Shown piece by piece: positions 34,851 through 45,970 of a stretch of 64,000 bases of DNA. The stretch's first letter is position 1, and the number at the start of each line of letters is the position of its first letter. The stretch comes from Ursus arctos (Eukaryota > Chordata > Mammalia > Carnivora > Ursidae). Where the stretch lies: the NCBI RefSeq assembly GCF_023065955.2, contig NW_026622997.1, forward strand, positions 19,076,001 through 19,140,000, in the 5' to 3' direction. The position numbers and the translations under genes are program-made. The notes under the pieces were generated by a model. It worked only from the letters and a program-made list of their open reading frames with translations, was not told the DNA's origin and made no database searches.

Positions 34851-36452
34851 GTTAAATCTGGAACAGGAATATGGGACATTTTCAGTTCTTCTCTGGATTA
34901 TTTAAAATACTTCCTAATTCAGTGAAAGCCAGTAATGGGTCACAGTAAATTTCCAAGTTCTAAATAAAACCCTCATGGGGAGATAATCATGAAGTTCAAC
35001 CCATAAGCTGGTGACTGTGTTTTGAGATACCCCTCCAGTCAAGATCGTACCCTTGGGGGGGGCACTATATGAATTCTAGTTTGGTGCATTTTTATCTATT
35101 AATTCTCTCTATTCTAACTCTGCTCATCTTACCAGCAGCCCACACAGCCCCTGCTTCTCTTTCCCAAGCACTGGGTCCCTCCTGGAACATCCAAGGGCTG
35201 AGTCAGGGCGTCTCAGGGCGCAGGGGGGCACCCCTGGCTCCAGACTTTGACTTTGCTGAGTTCCATAGGGCCCCCCGGGAGCCCGAGGTCCACTGTGGGA
35301 ACACAGAGATACAGAGCAGGGCGTCTGCAAGGCGATCTATCCATTACTGGCTGCACTCTCAACATACCCTAGCGCTCGGCAGTAAAGAAAACGGGAGTCA
35401 TGTCAGGTGGAAGACGGGTCAGGACCGCCCCAAGCCCCCGGGCCCTGACTGCACTCAGAACCGCTGGGCGCCGCTGGCTCCCGGGTCCCCTCTGCGGCTT
35501 GGCCCATCCGTTGCCTTTGTGCCCGTCCAAGTGAGGGATGCTCCGCGCTCCGTGCGTTCTGCAGCCGCACCCCTGCCCAGGGCGGCCCTGAGGTCCCTTT
35601 CCTCTTTACTCAGATACTTTTCTGGGTAAAACTTCCCATGCCTTTGTCTTCATTAAAAAATGATGCTTTGGAAAGTGAGAAAAAATTCAGACTGCTACTT
35701 CTGGTTTAGTGGAAGGAGTCCAAATACCATGTTCACTATGGAGATTTTTGATCTCGACTGATTCTCCTCCAGGAAACCTCCCCACATTCGTCCTCCGGGA
35801 GGACTGCTCCGGGAGACAGGCGTGGGGACTCGCCAGGCCGGGAGGTCCCGGGGACGGCTCCAAGCAGCCCTGCGGGGAGACGCCTGTTACTGTGACTGTC
35901 CGTCCCACTCTGGCTGAAGCAGAAAGCTAAAAAGCCCAAATCTTCCGGTTTTCTTCTTCAGTGCTTTCAAAACCACACAACTTGGCACCATGTGCCTTTT
36001 TTTTTTTACCTTAAAAAAACGAGCCCAACACTTTGAAATGTAAAGGCGGCTCTTTTTTAGGTGTCCAACTCCATAACCATTCCGTCCCTTCGTATTTAAC
36101 TGATGTCCGTTCAAGAGCTGCTGGCTGAGCACGTCCCTGAGCTGGCCACGGAGCGTCCCTGCGCCCAGGGGCTCGGCGGCAACCGAAGGAGGGACTTCTG
36201 AACCCGTCCTGCCGCCACCTCTTCGTCGCTCGGCGCACTCCTGGCTCCCGGTGCCAGCGGGCGCCACTGAAGAGGCACGTCCGTCTTCTCTCTGCTCCTC
36301 TGGGCCTGAAAACGCGCCGAGCGCTCCCAGCAGCTCGGGGAAGGTCTGCTGAGCGAAGCTGACCACGGGGTAGCCCTTCCCTTGGGGGCCCCACGTCCTC
36401 CAGGCCCTCGCGGTGCCGCAGGGTACGTTTGTCAGGCTGTGCATGTCCCTTA
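34851..36452. other. Unassigned part of DTNBP1 intron 8
   Basis: AT-rich at first, then GC-rich near 35,150-35,620 and 36,100-36,420. A 186-residue frame at 35,069-35,629 shows no domain I know. I see no exon signal with matching phase and no repeat I can name. Confidence 0.6.
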
Positions 36453-36796
36453 CGGCCTGGATGTCTGTAGCCCCCCGGGTTCCCATGTTGAAGCCCTACC
36501 CCCAGCGTGCCGGTGTCTGGTGGGGGGGCCTCTGAGAGGCGAACAGGCCGAGATGAGGATGGGGGACTCCCCTAAGGGGACTAGCGCCCTCTGAAAAGAC
36601 ACGCCCGGGGCGGGGGGGCTCTCACTGTCACTTGGGGTTACCGGGAGACGCAAGCCAGGAAGAGGGTCTCTTCCCTGGAAACCGAATCTGCCAGCACCTT
36701 GACCTTGGACTTGAGCCTCCAGAACTGTGGGAAGTAAACATCAGCGATTTAAGCCCCCCCGTGTGATGGTTGGTTACGCGGGCTCACGCTCAGACG
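36453..36796 (+). mobile_element. MaLR-type (MLT1-like) LTR
   Basis: The sense pattern is clear: 'gttcccatgttgaagcccta', then a gggcctctgagagg block, 'aaccgaatctgccagcacc', 'cttgaccttggacttgag' and 'cctccagaactgtgggaagt'. These match the shared 3' half of mammalian apparent LTR retrotransposon LTRs. The element is old and non-coding. Confidence 0.7.
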
Positions 36797-38035
36797 GCCT
36801 CCTCCTCACCCCTGCCCACGACAGGACCCAAATCCCTGCAGCAAACACGGGCCGCTCACTCCACAACCAGCACGTGACACTGGAGCGAACGGATACCACG
36901 CGTACTCTGAGGAAACAGGCAGCCTGGCTTTTCTAGATAAAGACAGACTTCAGATCGGCAGCACAGAACAGGGAAAGAGCCAACTCCCGGAGACAAAGAC
37001 GCTCACCCCCAGATCTGTCCGACCCACCGCAAGAAAAGCAGCGTTAGCCACACAACGCGCTCTCTGGTGCGTTCCGAGGCGTTCAGATACCACTTTTCAT
37101 CTGTGTTCTCTACATTATTGTCCTTCCTCGTCTTTGATTTCTTTAGCCTCTCCCGGGGCGGGGGGACGGGGGGGACACCAGACTGAAAGACAGGGAAGGA
37201 CAGCGTGAGGTGACAGAGGTACGTCAGGGGGTGCGGTGAGGGGTGGGGGAGCCAGGGAGTCCCGGGGAGAGAATGGAGACTGAGGACAGATTTGGGGAGG
37301 AGGGGGTCTCTGGGGTGCCGAGGGGCAGGTGAGCAGGGAAGGCCCGGCCGTTGCTGCAACTGGCGGCTCCTGCCCGAGGGGAGGAGAGGCCGCCGCCCCG
37401 AGCGCTCCTTCCGAGGCCTCCAGGTCGTAGAGGTGGGATGAGGGGCCCCGGCGCTGATGCCTCCCCTGCTCCGCCTGTTCCCGGGAACCAGCGAGACGCA
37501 CAGACTTTTATGCATCTAACTGTGCCGCACACAACCACGTATAAAGGTAAAGCATGGACACGCTCAGCCGGGGGACTGGTTAAGCGGAGCACGGCACATA
37601 CATCCGGACGGTGAAGACGCAGCTTTGAACACGTACCCTTTTAAAGAACTTTTAAGAACACGGGGAATGATCCCCGTGCAATGTTAGGATGGAGACAAAA
37701 CCAGACATATGTACGGTGTGACGGCAATTATGTAGAGAGATTGGGAAGAACCACCCCGGAAATAGTAACAGAGATTATTCTGTGCTGTAGAATTAAGGGT
37801 AATGTTTGTCTTGTTTGCCTTTTTTTGAAAAACGTATTTTATGTTTTCTAAGTATGTCCAACTAAAGCCTAGAACTACAGCAAGACGCAAACACCACGAT
37901 AAGACAAATGTGCCATGACATAGCCACTTTGAGTTCTGGGGACTGTTCCCCATGCCCCGCCCGGGGCGCACAGTGCGACACTGTCTCTGTGCCCCCAGGG
38001 AGGGTCCCCGCGGCCAGCAACCCCATCCCCCACTT

Positions 38036-38038
38036 GCC
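38036..38038 (-). promoter_or_regulatory. DTNBP1: Non-canonical GC splice donor of DTNBP1 intron 8
   Basis: On the - strand the exon ends AGAG and the intron starts GCAAGT. The next exon enters with two bases completing Glu, so exactly one base must remain here, which fixes the junction. AG|GCAAGT is the strong consensus seen in GC-AG introns. The only nearby GT (four bases on) would shift the frame. Confidence 0.88.
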
Positions 38039-38193
38039 TCTCCTCTCCGCTATCTGCAGGTAACCTGTGGAGAGGTACTGCTCCATGTCCTGCTGGAAGG
38101 CCTCCTCGAAAAACTTCTGCCGCTCCTTCAGCTTCGCTTGCTGAGTGTGCTCCATTTCCAGAACCTTCTGGGCGTGCTCGGCATCGAGTTCAG
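38038..38193 (-). CDS. DTNBP1: DTNBP1 exon 8: helical segment
   Basis: The exon is 156 nt. It enters with two bases completing Ala, reads [10 protein letters not shown] through [20 protein letters not shown] and [16 protein letters not shown], and leaves one base of Glu. The acceptor on the - strand is TTTCCTTAG. The peptide is a continuous charged helix of the dysbindin domain, following the coiled coil that mediates BLOC-1 assembly. One difference from the human protein that I recall is Ala for Met in QQAKLK. Confidence 0.97.
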
Positions 38194-38988
38194 CTAAGGA
38201 AACAGCACAGTCTGGGTCAGGGTTTGAGAAGGGATGCAGACAGAAAGGGGAATAGATTTGTACTCCTGAGAGCCCCTGAGCTGAGAGGCTGGTGCCCGGA
38301 CGGAGATGCAGGCAGCCTCCCCTCCCCCAGTCTGGGGCACTTCTTCCCGGGCCGTCCCATGTGCTGTTCCCCGCTCCCCCGGCCTGGGATGACCTTCCCT
38401 CCACCACCTCCCACCCCGTACAGACCCGCTGCTCATCTGCCAAGACCAACCTCTCCGTTAACCCTTCTGCATGTTGCAGCCATCGAACTTCAGAAGCTTC
38501 TAGTACAACAGGTGAAGACTCGGGCCTTCAGGCAGACAGGGCCCTTAGCCCGCGCAGAGCCGGGAGCCCAGGACTGAGTGAGTTAAGGGGCAAGGACGCA
38601 GCTGCTGTGGCGTCACAGAGACGGGCCGTCTGGGCTTTGGCCTGATGGCCTCACCAGCCATGCAACCCGCCTGACGCCGGTCAGCCTTCCTCAGCCTCAC
38701 GGGATTTGGGACAGACATCTGAAGCCAGGCCTGACGTGCGACTTCAACGGAATAATGCTGGAAGGACTTTACGATCACAGGGAGCGGGATCCTTCAAGAT
38801 CGGGCTGAGTCAGTAAGAGCAGGCAGGAGCCGCGGCACGCCAGCGAGAACCCCCACCGGCCCGGCCCTACACACCTGCGGCTTAACCGTGCTCAGCGCAC
38901 GCACGCGGAGCACAGCCCACGGAAGCTGGGTCCGGCGTGCACCACCCTTCACCTCGTGCGTGCACCAACGGTTACGAATTCTCGCGTC

Positions 38989-39345
38989 CTCTCTACTTCA
39001 CCTGCTGGTGGGCCGCATCCTAAGGCGGCCCCCATGACCCCCGGCTCCCTTGGGGCACCCACCCCGATGACCCTCGGACCGTTTCTACGTGTGATTTTAC
39101 TGCCACGATGAGCTTATGCGCCGCGGCACAGCTGACGTGAAGAAAGAGAGGTCATCGGGGCAGGCCAGGGCGGGAGAGCAGCCCCCGGCGGGCCACCAGC
39201 GCGAAAACAGCCGCAGCTCCGCCAACAACCTGCCCGAGCTCGGAAGCGGGTTCTTCTCCAGACTCTCCAGAGAGCCATGCGGCCGGTCAACACCCTGCTG
39301 TCGGCCTGTGAGGCAACGGGCGCCTTGACGACTGACCTACAGCCG
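38989..39345 (+). mobile_element. MaLR-type LTR, diverged
   Basis: The layout resembles MLT1-like LTRs. It begins 'gggccgcatcctaaggcgg'. The middle 'gaaagagaggtcatcgggg' and late 'gccggtcaacaccctgct' blocks correspond to the usual 'ccaacaccttga' region. CpG-rich drift makes the family uncertain. Confidence 0.45.
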
Positions 39346-39689
39346 GCGAGCGAAGACCTCCGTGCTGTCTATGCAAACCACACAGCGCGTGCTGGTCTCT
39401 GACGCAGCACCGTGGGAACACTCCAGATACGCCGCGTCAGTCCCAGCCCCTGCCCGCAGTGGACTGGCTGAAGAATCCGAACATGACGACTTGAGTTACT
39501 TCCCTTAAACAAATACTTTCCAACAACTACCCTGCCGCAGACACGACGCCAGCCTGAGTTTGCAGAACGGAACGTCTCAGCTACCTTACTGTCGTGGAAT
39601 AAACGGAGGGCCCCAAACACCGAAAAGTAATTAGACTGAAGACATTATTCCCCACAGTTGACCTCTGGGGAGTGTCACATCTTCGGGGT

Positions 39690-40690
39690 GTTAGAACTCC
39701 TATAACTCAATTAAAAAAAAAAAAACCAATCCAATTAAAAAATGGACAGAGAATCTGAATAAACATTTTTCCAAAGAAGACATACAAATGACCACCAGGT
39801 ACATGACAAGATGCTCAAACATTACTACCCATCACGGAAATGCAAATCAAAACCACAGTGGGGTATCATCTCACGTCCATTAGAATGGCCATCACTGAAA
39901 AGAGGTAACAGGTGTTGGCGAGGATGCGGAGAAGGGGGGCCCCTCATGCATTGCTGGTGGGAATGCAAACTGGTGCAGCCACTCTGGAAAACAGTACGGA
40001 GCTTCCTCAAAGAATTAAAAATAGAGCTACCCTACGATCCAGCACTCTCACGTCCAGATTATATACCCAAATGAAATGAAAACAGCTTATCCAAAAGATA
40101 ATCTGCAGTCGAGCATTATTCACGATTGCCAAGATATGGGAATAACCTAAGTGTGTGTCCAGAATGGATGGATGTGGTGTGTGTGTGTCCGTCCACACCC
40201 ATACAATGGAATACAGCTCACTCTAAGGACGAAGGAAATCCTGCCGATTGTGACACCATGGATAGGCCCTGAGGGCGTCATGCTAAGTGAGACAAGTCAG
40301 ACAAAGGCAGATACTGCATACTCCTTAGATGTGGACTCTAAAAAAGCCAAACTCATAGACACGGAGAGTACAGTGGCGGTTACCAGACACTGGGTGGCGG
40401 GGCAAATAGGGAGATGTGGGTCAAAGGGTACAAACTTGTAGTTAGAAGAGATCTCATGTAAAACACTGGTTACAGTCAACAGGGCTATATTACATACTGC
40501 AAAGCTGCTAAGAAATTAGATCCTAAATGTCCTCACCACAAAAAAGAAGTGATGATTTTGGGAGGTGACGGAGGTGTTAGCGGACGCTACAGTGGGAGTC
40601 GGACTACAACACACACTCGCATCAAATCGACACGTACATCTTGAACCCCTACAATGTTAAATGTCAATTATGTATCAATAAATAATCTCT
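39690..40690 (+). mobile_element. L1 LINE 3' end (ORF2 end and 3' UTR)
   Basis: Characteristic L1 ORF2 C-terminal text occurs in order: 'caaagaagacatacaaatg', 'tcacggaaatgcaaatcaaa', 'ttgctggtgggaatgcaaac' and 'actctggaaaacagtacgg', then 3' UTR with 'atggaatacagctcactc'. It ends near ttatgtatcaataaataa. The frame is broken by stops and indels. It lies antisense to DTNBP1. Confidence 0.88.
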
Positions 40691-40707
40691 GGGGCGTTAT
40701 CAAGTGG

Positions 40708-40817
40708 CATTTTTTTAAAGTAGGCTCCACACCCAGCATGGAATTCACAACCCTGAGATCCAGATGTAAGCTGAGAAGGAGTCAGATGCCCAACTGACGG
40801 AGCCACCCAGGCGCCCC
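40708..40817 (-). mobile_element. Can-SINE, inverted, 5' half
   Basis: From ttttttaaagtaggctccac to gagccacccaggcgcccc. It is one of three inverted copies within 650 bp. Confidence 0.88.
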
Positions 40818-40827
40818 CAAAGTGGTT

Positions 40828-40962
40828 TTTATTTTTATTTTTTAGAAGATTTTATCTATTTCTTTGACACGCAGGGAGCCTGATGTGGCGCTCGATCCCA
40901 GGACCCTGCGATCACGACCGGAGCCCAAGGTAGCAACTTAACTGAGCCACCCAGGTGTCCCC
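40828..40962 (-). mobile_element. Can-SINE, inverted, internally shortened
   Basis: It begins 'tttttagaagattttatc', has 'cagggagcctgatgtggc' and 'gctcgatcccaggaccc', and ends gagccacccaggtgtcccc. The pyrimidine-rich middle is missing. Confidence 0.88.
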
Positions 40963-41152
40963 TTGCAGTGATTTTTAACAACAAAAAATGCATAGAACTT
41001 ACAGTGAACGATGGGCTACAAGGCCCCGTGTGCTCTGCCTTAGTCCCCTCACGGCCTCCACCAATACCCAACACCGCACTTCACAAATGCTGAGAACGAC
41101 GTAATCCTATATGCATGATATACCTTAAAAACTCAATAACGGAGGTTTTGGG

Positions 41153-41353
41153 TTTTTTTTTAAGATTTTTATTTATCTAAGAATGAGAGAGAGAGAGAGA
41201 GAGGGCGAGTGAGCATGAGTGGGGTGAGGGGTGGAGGGAGAAGCAGACTCCCCGCTGGGCAGGAGCCCAATGTGGGGCTCGATCCAGGGACTCTGGGGTC
41301 AGGACCTGAGCCAAAGGCAGATGCTTAACCAACTAAGCCACCCAGGTGCCCCA
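41153..41353 (-). mobile_element. Can-SINE, inverted, with (GA)n
   Basis: It begins 'ttttttttaagatttttatt', contains a GA run at about 41,187-41,202, then 'ggggctcgatccagggactc', and ends 'aagccacccaggtgcccc'. It is nearly full length. Confidence 0.92.
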
Positions 41354-41584
41354 ATGGAGTAGGTTTTTAATCCCAAATCAGTCTCCAGTACTTAGAATAT
41401 TCTGGGCATTCTCACGAACTAGCATTAACCAAGCAACACCAACAGAAAGGAAATCTTCCCAACTTCATATAATTACAGCTATTACACCTACGACGTGCCT
41501 TCTATTCACACTACTTTAATCACTATGGGCATTCGCTATATTTCCACGTCACCCTAACTAACCCCACCTCGTAGGTTTGTTTAC

Positions 41585-42180
41585 AGGGAGACGGTCTGGA
41601 AGGAGCTCAGGCTTTGGAACCAGTCCAGGGGCCATCCTAGCCCTTTCAGCAGACATTCCTGCAGAGGCCCGCACGTTCCCCTGTCTGCACCGCTCTCCAC
41701 TTTTCTGCTCAGGGTGTTCTCGGAGTCTTGGGGAACCTCAAGGCACAGAGCCCAGGAGTTCCGGGGAATTAACACAGCTCTCAACCAACGGGTGACAGGA
41801 GTCGGTGTATCAATGCTGCAGTCTCCCATCCTCTGGACGGACAATTCTAGGAGGCATTCTGAACACTTCTCAGAGATCCTGGGGGAACTGCAGCTCCCTG
41901 GCTAGAGCGTGGACTTTACTAACGCATCCCCGTCTTGGCTCTTCCTCCTGCACTCACTCTCTGCGTCCTCACCCCTGCTCTCCGGGATCGCGGCCCACAC
42001 ACACCACCTGCAGCCAGATCCTCATCCCAGGCTCCGCTGCTGGAGCCCACGCTAGCCTGTTGAGGACTAGCGATCACGGAACCTGTCTGAGCATCAGCGT
42101 CCTCTGTACGAGAAAGGTACGAACACCTATTCCCAAGTGGCTGGCAGGACTAAACGAGGGAACAGAGGTGAATCACCGGG
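41585..42180 (+). mobile_element. MIR SINE fragments
   Basis: 'ggagctcaggctttggaacc' (41,600-41,619) resembles the MIR 5' core. 'ctgagcatcagcgtcctctg' (about 42,087-42,106), followed by 'ggactaaacgaggga', resembles its 3' end. About 450 bp of unrelated sequence separates the two, so this may be an interrupted copy. Confidence 0.45.
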
Positions 42181-42744
42181 CACACAGCATTGACCAAGAT
42201 TCCGGCAGCATTATTAGAAATAACGGACTCTTGAACAGGAACATTACGAGAACGGAAATATGAGCCAGGATGTGTACAACACTGAGAACTGCCCCAGCTC
42301 CCCCAGCCCCACTCACACTTCAGAATCAGTCACCGTTCAGTGCCCTCACGAAATCTGCATGGAACTGAGTGGCCTCATAAGAGGGGAGCGAGGGGACTGA
42401 AGAGGACGTGTCTTTACTTGCTTCACTTTAGCTGTCAGCCTCTCTGCTCAAATGCTTCCTGGCTGCCAAGCGCATGAGGGTATAAGTCAGCCCTAAAACA
42501 CGACACAGGCGTCGAACACTTCAAGCGAAGTTCAATTAATCCTTAACAAAAAAATAATTCCAGAATAAGCAGCTCAAAAACAGAGATCAATGGAGAAATC
42601 ATCAAAGGGGTTTTCACTAAAGAATACCTTGTTTTAACCGAATTAATGTTTCCTACAGATAGCTTGAAAACTTTTCATTCTTCTCAAGACTTCTGCTTCA
42701 AAAGTTCAGTTCTCTGTTTCTGTGTTCTAAGTCCTATGTTTTTT

Positions 42745-42913
42745 GTTTTTAAGATTTTTTATTTATTCTCAAGAGACAGAGAGAGAAGCAGAGGGAGAAG
42801 CAGGCTCCCCACTGAGCAGGGAGCCCGATGTGGGGCTTGACCCCAGGACCTGAGATCATGACCTGAGCTGAAGGCAGACGCTTAACCAACTGAGCCACCC
42901 AGTCCTAGACGCC
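42745..42913 (-). mobile_element. Can-SINE, inverted, with target duplication
   Basis: It starts 'ttttaagattttttattt' and ends near 'gagccacccag'. The flanks agtcctatgttttttg (from about 42,730) and agtcctatggttttttt (from about 42,915) form an imperfect target-site duplication. The terminal portion 'tcctagacgcccag' is disturbed. Confidence 0.92.
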
Positions 42914-43546
42914 CAGTCCTATGGTTTTTTTGTCTTGGGTTTTCTATAATGGAATGAAATCTAATCCTGTGTCAACCCTCACAAAAGCCGGGGGTAGATC
43001 AGGGAATTTAAAATGACTTAAGGAAGAGGAAGAAGATCACTAGTTTTCATTTTCAAGCAGGTGACGCAGTCGTTACTGGAAATACTGCCCACCGCCCGAT
43101 GTCGGCTTGTCCCTGATTTCCGAGCTGACCGCGTGGCGACGGTCACTGAGCAGCAGCACGGCCACCCGAACCAGCTCTGTGCTCAGGGTGACGATGAAAA
43201 AGCACATGGCAGATGGTAAACACAGCCGAGCCGCTCAGCCGTGCAGAAGCCGCACCCTGCCTCAGGCCTGAGTGGGGAGGTCCCAGTGCTGGTTCACCCT
43301 GCCGGCAGGCCAGCTCTCGCCACCGGACAGCCGCATCTGGGGCTGCTGCCACGGTGGGAGGCCGTCTGCGGGAGGATTTCAGATCTAGAGGTTTCATGGC
43401 ATCCGGATTTTAGAATGACGATGGAAAAATATAAATGACGGAACATGCTCTACAAAGAAGAATGACCCCTTGTTCATGCTGAAGAGGTCATTCATTACAC
43501 TGGGAAAAGCGAGACAAATACAAAGATCTAAAGAGCTTCAACATAG

Positions 43547-43733
43547 GGACACCTGGGTGGCTCAGTCGGTGAAATGTCTGCCTTCACCTCGGGTCATGAT
43601 TCCAGGGTGCTGGGATCGAGTCCCGCATTGGGCTCCCTGCTCAACGGGGCATCTGCTTCTCCCTCTCCCTCTGACCCTCCTCCCCACTTGTGCTCTCTCT
43701 GTCTCAAATAAATAAATAATAAAAAAAAATAAT
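43547..43733 (+). mobile_element. Can-SINE, sense, with target duplication
   Basis: The head is ggacacctgggtggctcagt, the body 'gggatcgagtcccgcattgg', and the tail a CT-rich stretch with (AAAT)n. The flanks aaagagcttcaacata (43,530-43,545) and aaagagcttccacata (43,734-43,749) are a 16-bp duplication with one mismatch. Confidence 0.95.
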
Positions 43734-44084
43734 AAAGAGCTTCCACATATAACCTTAAGGTTAAAAAGAAGAAAAACAAAGAACCCACACACTAGCAGCG
43801 CTAGCTTTCCTGACAGAAGGCAGGAGTGGTCATTTCACCCCGTTATCAGCGGGGTCCGCGCCCCCATGGTGGGCCCTGCTTCCTGTGACTGCCGCGTCCA
43901 ACTCTAAACGATACTTTCTCAAAACAACAAAAGGTCCCGTTATGAGGGAAGATGGTATCATCAATTCTCAATTACAGGTCCTAACGGGCCACAAGGGTGG
44001 CACAGGATACATGTGCATAGAAATCCATGGCGCTCCTTTCAGGACCAGCTGCAAACCACTCCACACCTGCGCATTCTGACAGAG

Positions 44085-44178
44085 CCAGTGAGGACCGACA
44101 GCCGGTGAGGACCGACAGCCGGTGAGGACCGACAGACGGTGAGGACCGACAGACGGTGAGGACCGACAGACGGTGAGG
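44085..44178 (+). repeat. 17-bp minisatellite, about 5.5 copies
   Basis: The unit gtgaggaccgacagccg, with a c/a variant at one position, repeats head to tail. The first copies carry 'agccg' and the last three 'agacg', so the array has grown from within. Confidence 0.95.
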
Positions 44179-44552
44179 CGTGAAGGGCTGAAATGGCCCC
44201 ACGACTGCGGGCGGCAAAGAAAGGGAAGATGTATGGAGAACAGGATAAACCTCTCAGGCAGAGTTTATGATAATCTCTCAAATCCACAAAATCTTATAAC
44301 AGAAACAGTGAAATTTCCTAAGTATGAGAGTTAAGAAAAATCCTGGTAATCTCTATATAACATTTAAATATCAAGCACATTTTTCATTCAGGCTAAATAA
44401 CCAAGAATAAAAAGAATAAAAATAAATTCAAAAATCTAGACGATATCTACAATTCAGATGTTTTTCAATGGTTTCTGTGACAGTCGAGGCATGCAAAAGG
44501 ATCCAGGCAGATCTCATGACATCTCTACATTTCTAAACACGAAGAGTAAGCA

Positions 44553-44700
44553 GGGGCGCCAGGGGCGGGGGGGGGGGGGTTCAGTCGGTGAAGCCTCCGA
44601 CTCTTGATCTCAGCTCAGGGCTTGATCTCAGGGGTGTGAGTTCAAGCCCCGCATTGGGCTCTATGATGGGCGTGGAGGGTACTTAAAAAAAAGAAAAAGG
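44553..44700 (+). mobile_element. Can-SINE, sense, short, with G13 run
   Basis: The head 'aggggcgccaggggc' is followed by 13 G residues (44,567-44,579) where the usual 'tgggtggc' lies, then 'tcagtcggtgaagcctccga' and 'gttcaagccccgcattggg'. It ends in an A-rich tail. Confidence 0.85.
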
Positions 44701-45039
44701 TAAACAAATGCCTTTCCAGATGGTTTTTGATAAAAACTGCTGACAAACTGTCAAACCACACGACCACTAGAAGACCATACTAAACTGCGTCCGTGTGATA
44801 GAATTTAAACACTGGGATGAATGTTTTTCAGGCTTCTAACTATCTGCATTTATTTAGTAGGTTTTTATGAACACATGGAAATATTTTAATTCTTAAAAAG
44901 CACAAATAATAAGGTGAAAATCCCTCTTAAGTAACAACGAACAGATGACCTCTGCTAGCATTTGGTGTACGTGCATCAGATTTTCCTCTGTCCTATGAGG
45001 CTGAACTGTACCAAATTGCAACATCTGATCCCCGCCCCC

Positions 45040-45970
45040 TTTTTTTTGGTGCCTCTAACATAGTTGTTGTTGAACTTTTCACTTTGAAATAGTCACAAGC
45101 TCAAGGGATGTTGTCAAGAACAGGGTGTAGAGGGCAGCCCCACGCACCCCCACCAGGCTCCTCCAACGCTAACATCTTAGACAATTATGGTGTAACATCA
45201 AAACCAAAATAAATGACATGGGTACAACCCCCAGCGGTCATTCAGATTTCCTCACTCACTCGAGTGTGTGAGCATGTGCGTGTCGGGGGAGCTCTCTGCA
45301 GTCTTGGCCCACGTACAGTCCCGTGCAACAAACCACAATCAGGATACTCAGCGGTACCAGCCCCCCAAGGCCCCCTCATGTTACCCTCTAGTGACCACGC
45401 CCTCCCTCCTCAACCAGGAATCCGGTCTCCAAATGTATTATGTTATTTTACAAGCGTTACAGAATGGAATCATGCAGTATATATCCTTTTGGGATTGACT
45501 TTTTTTTCACTCAGCATAATTTCCTTGAGGTTCATCCCAGCTGGGGCACGTGTGGATAATTTGTTCCTTTTGATTGCTGGGTAGGATTTCACGGTATGGA
45601 TGTATGTACCACAGCTTACCTACTCACTAGTGGAAGGACAGCTGAGCTGTTCCCAAATTTGACGATTATAATAAGCTGCTGAGAACATTTGTGCACCAGT
45701 TCTTGGATGAAAATAGGTCACTTCTGAGAAGAAAAACTGCCCAAGAATGCAATTGCTGGGTCATAATGAACATAACACACGTGATTGACTGATGTATGTA
45801 TGTATGTATGTATGTATGAATGAATGAATGAATGAATGGAACCGCCAAACTCTCTCCCGGAGTGGCTGTTCGACATTTTAGCCCCGCACTGTGTACCAGT
45901 GACCTCATCCCGCCGCATCCTCGCCAGCGCGGTGAGACCTTCTAACTGTAATGCAGGCAGTTTGACCTTT
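45040..45970 (-). mobile_element. L1 LINE 3' region, antisense on + strand
   Basis: On the + strand: 'gttacagaatggaatcatgc', then 'ttttcactcagcataatttc', 'cttgaggttcatcccagctg' and 'caattgctgggtcataatg'. This is the complement of an old L1 3' end. It is on the same strand as DTNBP1. A (TGTA)n(TGAA)n tract interrupts it. Confidence 0.8.
45793..45838 (+). repeat. Compound (TGTA)n(TGAA)n microsatellite
   Basis: About six TGTA units pass directly into five TGAA units inside the L1 fragment. Confidence 0.95.

Larger units (their letters stand above)
29903..38037 (-). other. DTNBP1 intron 8
   Basis: This 8.1-kb intron has a GC donor (38,037-38,036 on the - strand) and a CGCAG acceptor. It contains the decayed L1 at about 30,640-34,850 and a MaLR-type LTR at about 36,453-36,796. 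Stretches 34,850-36,450 and 36,800-38,030 hold nothing I can assign. Confidence 0.85.
28375..38193 (-). other. DTNBP1: DTNBP1 gene, last three exons
   Basis: Three minus-strand exons join in phase (2+1 nt junctions) and match the C-terminal ~170 residues of dysbindin. Dysbindin is a subunit of BLOC-1, a cytosolic complex that directs cargo from endosomes to lysosome-related organelles and synaptic vesicles. In people, loss causes Hermansky-Pudlak syndrome type 7. The gene converges on JARID2 as in the human genome. Upstream exons lie beyond the window. Confidence 0.96.

Noticed and set aside
35069..35629. 186-residue + strand frame with a hydrophobic start
   Set aside because: The start resembles a signal peptide, but no promoter, family or splice context supports it and it is antisense in a DTNBP1 intron.
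43547..43733. tRNA gene at the SINE head
   Set aside because: The tRNA-like head belongs to a Can-SINE with target duplications and tail; it is not a functional tRNA.
44085..44178. Possible CRISPR-like array
   Set aside because: The 17-bp units are directly adjacent with no spacers; it is a minisatellite in a mammalian intron.
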